A DNA stretch of 64,000 nucleotides from Arcuatula senhousia. Taxonomy: Eukaryota > Mollusca > Bivalvia > Mytilida > Mytilidae. Both the position numbers and the translations under genes were made by a program. The stretch spans positions 10,553,501-10,617,500 of the forward strand of contig OZ020307.1 in NCBI GenBank assembly GCA_963971305.1, in the 5' to 3' direction. The notes under the pieces were generated by a model that saw only the letters and a list, made by a program, of their open reading frames with translations, was not told the DNA's origin and did not search any database. Shown piece after piece: positions 58,631-64,000 of the stretch. Every line of letters starts with the position of its first letter. The stretch's first letter is position 1.

Positions 58631-59348
58631 AAATGGGACTCCTTTGCTTGTACATGATGTTTGGTGATTATTTTGATGAATATTTTGACAAATTGATTTT
58701 CTACTATTGGCATCTAGACCTGTCTATTAGATAATTTTATTAGTTACAGGTCTATGCTTTGGTAGGTACTTAGTTCTTCTTTCAAAAATGAAAAAGTTCG
58801 TATTGGATATTCATTTTAGGGACCGCAAGTAAAATGTTTTTTTTTCTTATATTGTGTTTTTTTTTCATTCACTCAAAAAGTAATGTTAAGGGTGTATTCT
58901 TCTGAGGTTTCAGTCTCGTTGAAATCTCATTTGTGAAAATTTTTTAAACCTTGCCTTATAATTGAAAACTTTTGGTGGATATATATCAAATGATGATCCA
59001 TCTAAATTATGTCAAAAAATTATGAGGATACAACTAGTTGTTTTTAAGATATGAAACATTTTGATTTTTGACCAAATCTGGCCATTGATCCCAATCTGAA
59101 TTTAGCCAATTTCAGGGTAGGGGTAGTAAAATTCATTTTTCCAACAAAATATGCATGCAATTCATATAATTTCTTTTCTAACTTCAAAAGGATATATTTG
59201 TCCAATTATTTTAAATGAAAATGGAGAGTTTTTGTATGATGAAAATTTGAAAAATCTTGATTTTTACCGGTTTTATGGTGTCTTGAAAATGACCTAAAAG
59301 GCACATTTTCGGGACTAAACTTTTTTATATCATCACGGACATATACTT

Positions 59349-60802
59349 TTTAGCTCACCTGACCCGAAGGGTCATGTGAGCTATTGTCATCACTTGGCGT
59401 CCGTCGTCCGTCCGTCGTCCGTCCGTAAACTTTTTAAAACGTTAACTCCTCTGACACCATAAGTCCAATTGAAACCAAACTTGGTATGGTTTTTCATTAG
59501 CATTTGGTGCTTAGAACTGATGTGGGGATTTTTGATTCGTCGAAAGACATGGCCGCCGTGGCTAAAAATAGAACATAGGGGTAAAATGCAGTTTTTTGCA
59601 AATAACTCAAAAACGGCTACAGATATCAAAATTCTGGCAAAGGGTAAAAGTGATCAGCACCTCAAGATCTACCTACCCTGAAATTTTGAAGAAAATCCAA
59701 CAACCCATGTAGGAGTTATTGCCCTTTTTGTGGATTTTTTGCAAATTTTGCACCTGCTTAGCTCAATATCTTGAAAACTATAAAAGATATTTGAGAAATT
59801 TAAATTGCATATTGTTAAGCACATCAAGATCTACAAAATATGTAATAGGGTCAACGTTGTAGAACCTTTCCTTTTAGGAGTTATTGCCCTTAGACCGTCA
59901 AAATTGAGCATTTTAACAGCATTTCCTCATTACATTGAAAACGTTAACTCCTCTGACAGTTCAAGTCCAATTGGAACCAAACTTGGTATAGTTGTTTATT
60001 AGCATTAGGTGTATAGAACTGATGTGGGGATTTTTGATTGGTCGTAAAATATGGCCGCTGTGGCTAAAAATAGAACATAGGGGTAAATGGCAGTTTTTTG
60101 CAAATAACTCAAAAACGGTGACAGATTTTAAAATTTTGATTGGGAACGAAAGTGATCAGCACCTGAAGATCTACCAGCTCTGAAATTTTGAAGAAAATCC
60201 AACGACCCATGTAGGAGTTATTGCCCTTTTTGTAGATTTTTGGAAAATTTTGCACCTGTTTAGCTCAATATGTTGACAACTTTACGAGATATTCGAGAAA
60301 TTTAAATTGCATATTGTTAAGCACATCAAGATCTACAAAATATGTAATAGGGTCAACGTTGTAGGACCTTTCCTTTGAGGAGTTATTGCCCTTAGAACGT
60401 CAAAATTGAGCTTTTAAAAAGCATTTCCTCATTACATTGAAAATGTTAACTCCTCTGACACTTAAAGTCAAATTGGACCCAAACTTTGTATTGTTGTTTA
60501 TTAGCATTAGGTGTATAGAACTGATGTGGGGATATTTGATTGGTTGTAAAACATGGCCGCTGTGGCAAAAAAATAGAACATTGGGTTAAACTGCATTTTT
60601 TTGCTAATAACTCAAAAAGGATGACAGATTTTTGAATTTTAATTGAGATAAAAGTGATCAGCACCTTAAGATCCATCATATTGTCAGATGACCCCCTTAT
60701 TAAACTTATGACCCTTTCAATGTCAAATAGATTTTGCCTAATAGCCTTTACTCCAGGCACATATGTCAGGTGAGCGATTCAGGCTCCTGGGAGCCTCTTG
60801 TT
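59349..60802 (+). mobile_element. Hairpin-ended AGCTCACCTG element, copy 3
   Basis: Hairpin AGCTCACCTGACCC/GGGTCATGTGAGCT at 59352-59382, then GTCCGTCGTCCGTCCGTCG. About 2.7 core units of roughly 500 bp follow (CTCCTCTGACA near 59446, 59948 and 60452). The right terminus is AGGTGAGCGATTCAGGCTCCTGGGAGCCTCTTGTT. It is very similar to the copy at 46212 along its whole length. Confidence 0.75.
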
Positions 60803-61861
60803 ATAAGTTAAATTTGATCAGAATCACAGCATCTATCAATATGGAAACTTTGAGAGAAAACTTGATTTTGAAACTTTATATTTTAGAGAAAATTACCTCA
60901 AAATAGGCCCAAAATGATAAAATTTTGGGAAAAATGTCAAAATAGGCCATTTCTAAATGGCTGTAGCAAACTAAAATGCACACGGACATATTGTTTTCTT
61001 AGTAAATTTGATTTTCTCAGCATCTTAGCATTTTAAAAATGCAGGTTTGGGAAAAAACTTGATTAAGGAAAATTTTGACCCCTCAGAAGAATACATCCTT
61101 AAGGACAAATACTAGTAAAATATGTTATATTGAAAGATTTGACGCTCTTCGATGGCCGTCCATGTAGTTCATGTGGTAGGTACTATCCTTTATATATAAA
61201 CAATGTCAACCTTGTCTCATTTACTGGAAACTTCAGGAAAATGAGCTATTTTAGTCAAATAACCTTCATAAATAATGGATCCATTTCTATATTAATTCAG
61301 ATTTTCTTGTTGGTAAAGTAATGTTTTCATTTTGTCTGTATTGTCAAACGATTTTTTCCAAATAATTTCAAAACGATGCTGGTTCATCTCTGGAGCACCA
61401 GAATTACGGCGTGGCTGACTGTAATTTTGTTGCTTCGGTGTGTGCATTTTTTGCTGTTGTTGTTCATTCCTCTTATAGTCCGTCGTGTATTTTTTTTTGC
61501 TACAACTTCCATGTATTTTTTTTGGCTTGAACTTCCAATATATCTGTGCGACCCACATAATAAAAGGCCATTGGTATTCCTTAAGAATTTTCATTTATTC
61601 AGACCAAGGAATTAGATCTATATAATTCTTTGTTCAGACCCTTATCAAAATAGCCTCCACCAAAACTGAGAAAGAAAAAATGGCGCGAAAAAAAGATGTA
61701 TCTAGTTGCTCCGCATACTCCATACTTAAAAAATGTTCATTAATTTTAAAAACCACACCAGACATATAAACCAATGAACGCATAACTTTGTTGCAGCATG
61801 ATAATTTTCATCCAAATTTCCTTGTAATATATATGCATGTGAGTATTGGATTTGACATTAA
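60803..61861. other. Presumed intron, no gene seen
   Basis: A 100-codon minus-strand frame (61292-61594), rich in Gln, Lys and Asn, has no recognisable domain. The rest is AT-rich. Confidence 0.3.
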
Positions 61862-62423
61862 CAGGTCGATGATTTTACCTTATAAGGATAATGTTTACAT
61901 TAAACTTTTGACCAATGGTTTTTGAGAGTATATAAATAACTACGAACACAATCACGTGCTTTTTAAGAAATAATTGAACAAAAACTGACTTGCTGAACAA
62001 ATGCTAAAAATGAGCGGTGAAAAATTTCGTTAGTCTATTTGCATCAATACAAGATAACAAGTTAAGGTATAAATGACACAAATTTTCCCCCGGATAGCAC
62101 TGTCCAGTAGGGAGATTTTAGTATTATGTTTACCTTTGTTATTGTCCATTGACCAATGCACCGAATGAAAAAGAAGTCAAAATGTGGAACATATCATTAC
62201 TTTTTAAGGAGAATTTACCCATGCCAACTAAAACTACGTTGAAAACCAAAACTATTTGGTATTGACGAAATGTGAGCGAGGAAGTTAAAGAAAATATGGT
62301 TATGTTCAGAACTTTTCTATAAAAACGTCGAAAAAGTTCTACTATTTTCTCCCATTTGAAAGGTCAATTTTATAAATTTTTGATTGATTGATAGGTCAAA
62401 TGAAATCTAGAAGACTCGACCTG
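61862..62423 (+). mobile_element. 562-bp MITE, CAGGTCGA ends, copy 2
   Basis: CAGGTCGA...TCGACCTG ends, flanked by ATTAA on both sides (61857-61861 and 62424-62428). It aligns along its length with the copy at 19825-20362 (for example TTTTGACCAATGGTTTT and GACCAATGxACC). The longer length comes from small insertions, such as about 20 bp near 61948. Confidence 0.85.
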
Positions 62424-62961
62424 ATTAATATGACTGTATATCATCAAATGATTCTTGTACAATAACCATGTCGAGTTCGAGTAAATGACCATGATAATTG
62501 TTCAATCAAGTGTTAGCATGTGTCACAAACAAAATGGCTTCGATAATCAACTAAAACAACAGTCAAGCTGAAATATAATAATTCAATTAAGAAATAATTT
62601 ATAGCCGAACGCTATATGCATCGAATGCCAATTTTATGGATCTTAGATAACAATGAATTCCACTTGATTTCTGGAAAACTTGTGTCTTTTGAAAACTTCT
62701 TGGAACTCACATGCCCTTTCTTTGTGTCTTACGGACTTATAAATTTAAGAATTTAAAAAAAAATAAAGGTGTTTAAAAGACGGTTGATGGCCTACACATG
62801 TATATCAGAGGTCCATGTTAACGGTCACCGTAAGTAAAAACAGTTCTCCTTATCATCATGATCATTATAATTTATGCAATGGCGAATGTCTAAATAACCA
62901 GACAAGACGGGGTAAGTATCATACCACAATGATAATGTTTTAACTTCATAAAAATACTAAT

Positions 62962-63310
62962 ATTCTAGGAATATTGATAGGGGGAAGGTTGGGCCCAAAA
63001 AACTAGTTTAACCCCGCCACATATTACATGTGCCTGTCCTAAGCCAGGAATCCTTGACAAAGCTTTCGTTTGTACTTGTCTTTTTGATGTTTTCTGTTCC
63101 TTGTTTAAGAAGGGGGTCTGTCTGTGACTATTTCAGGGCTGGATTTGAATTATATGCATCTTATTTAGACCATGTGCCAATTGCATAACCGCGAGCAGTG
63201 CCAAATGGCCTCGTTGAAGGCTGCTGGCGGTTGTCCATTGTGGTTTTTCTAAATTGCCGTTTAATTGTGGGCTGTGTCGCGTACACTTATTCCACATCTC
63301 TTTATTTTCT
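62962..63310 (+). repeat. Dispersed repeat 'GGGCCCAAAAAAACTAG', copy 3
   Basis: Starts AATATTGATAGGGGGAAGG, has TGCCTGTCCTAAGCCAGGA and ends GTCGCGTACACTTATTCCACATCTC. It is the closest relative of copy 1 at 20500-20860. Confidence 0.6.
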
Positions 63311-63476
63311 AAGAATATTTTCCCGATTTTATTTTACGCTGAAAAAAAGGGAGATTTAAATCTAGTCTAAACCAAAAATCATGTCTAAAATCTATCAACT
63401 GTGCATAGACATGTAAAGTTCCTTATAATAATTGTTCAAAAAAAAAATTGTAATAATGTGTCCTAGACCGCAGCTT

Positions 63477-63496
63477 GGAAGTAATATATTACTTCC
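63477..63496. repeat. Perfect 20-bp palindrome flanked by CCGCAG
   Basis: GGAAGTAATATATTACTTCC, with CCGCAG 3 bases to its left and again shortly to its right. Confidence 0.85.
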
Positions 63497-63649
63497 ATGG
63501 CCGCAGTAAGCTTTTTACTTCTGCCTATTCTTCCTATTTCTTCATTCAAAAGATTTTTGGTTAATTAAAAGTATTGTTTATACATTAAAAAATCAGTTAC
63601 TAAGAATATAGAAGTCCCTTTCTATACATCTGAGATTTACATTATTAAG

Positions 63650-63745
63650 TATGGCCGAAGTGTCTACGGCCGAGGAGTCATATGGCCGAGACTTCCTATG
63701 GACGAAATAAAGTGTGGCGGAAGTGTCCAAATACCGTTTTTAGGG
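63650..63745 (-). repeat. ATGGCCGAAGTGTC motif cluster (inverse)
   Basis: TATGGCCGAAGTGTC, ACGGCCGAGGAGTC, ATATGGCCGAGAC, CTATGGACGAAAT and GTGGCGGAAGTGTCC follow one another, the reverse complement of the motifs at 58505-58630. Confidence 0.6.
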
Positions 63746-64000
63746 TGGTCCTTACAAAACTATCTTTTAGACTTTTGATTCTACAAAAAAAAACATGACT
63801 GTTGATGTTTAAAGTTATAACGTGACGGTACTCAAATTGCAACAACTTTGACGGTTTTAGTCTCTTATCTTTATGGGGTTACGTTTGCTTAAAATTTTGA
63901 TCGGCTGTATTTTAAGAGTAAGGTTTACTGTATTTATCCATACAGAAAGAATTTTAATATTTGATACACAAATGTTATAAAACAGATTTAAGGACACCTT

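Noticed and set aside
61292..61594. 100-codon Gln/Lys-rich minus-strand frame
   Set aside because: Low-complexity composition and no family resemblance. It might be a retrotransposon scrap, but I cannot support it.
1..64000. CRISPR array, phage or bacterial defence system
   Set aside because: Introns, repeat content and gene families are animal. The regular repeats are satellites or element cores with no CRISPR-like short repeats and unique spacers.

Overview
The window looks like nuclear DNA of a lophotrochozoan animal, most likely a bivalve mollusc of the mussel type. It is AT-rich, its genes have introns with GT-AG junctions, and about half of it is dispersed repeats. Several repeat families have the architecture described for molluscan pearl-type or Helentron-associated elements: a short terminal hairpin, a CGTCCGTC-type simple repeat, and a core of 160-500 bp tandem units. 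The organism call is inference; no database was searched.

Layout. (1) 1-1577, plus strand: the last exons of a multi-EF-hand gene resembling EFCAB6. (2) 2600-5931: intergenic, with two hairpin-ended elements. (3) 5932-11556: a tandem array of four identical-looking 1299-bp units that begins and ends with a 429-bp inverted-repeat element. (4) 11884-30290, minus strand: UBXN8, a membrane-anchored UBX protein, rebuilt here as seven exons (263 residues), with a last intron of about 12 kb full of transposable elements. (5) 30291-30661: a short head-to-head promoter. (6) 30662-38874, plus strand: S-adenosylmethionine synthetase (MAT2A-like), eight exons, 411 residues, with transposons in introns 2 and 4. 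(7) 40.2-51.3 kb: repeat-rich intergenic DNA with a non-autonomous LTR retrotransposon and several hairpin-ended elements, some nested. (8) 53613-55496, minus strand: an intronless gene for a 627-residue secreted protein of unknown function. (9) 56.4-57.2 kb: a pentanucleotide array at the tail of a decayed non-LTR retrotransposon. (10) 58110-58199, plus strand: a first coding exon matching the TPR start of STUB1/CHIP, whose remaining exons are not visible. Its presumed first intron holds more repeats to the window end.

The genes do not form a pathway. UBXN8 (ER-associated degradation, p97/VCP recruitment) and MAT (methyl-donor synthesis) share a promoter region but have no known common function. 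I see no prokaryote-style operon, CRISPR array or defence system, and no rRNA or tRNA gene. The most distinctive signals are the 1299-bp array capped by inverted-repeat elements, two copies of a short DNA transposon with matching target duplications, a 425-bp element nested inside another repeat, and several hairpin-ended repeat families sharing one right terminus.
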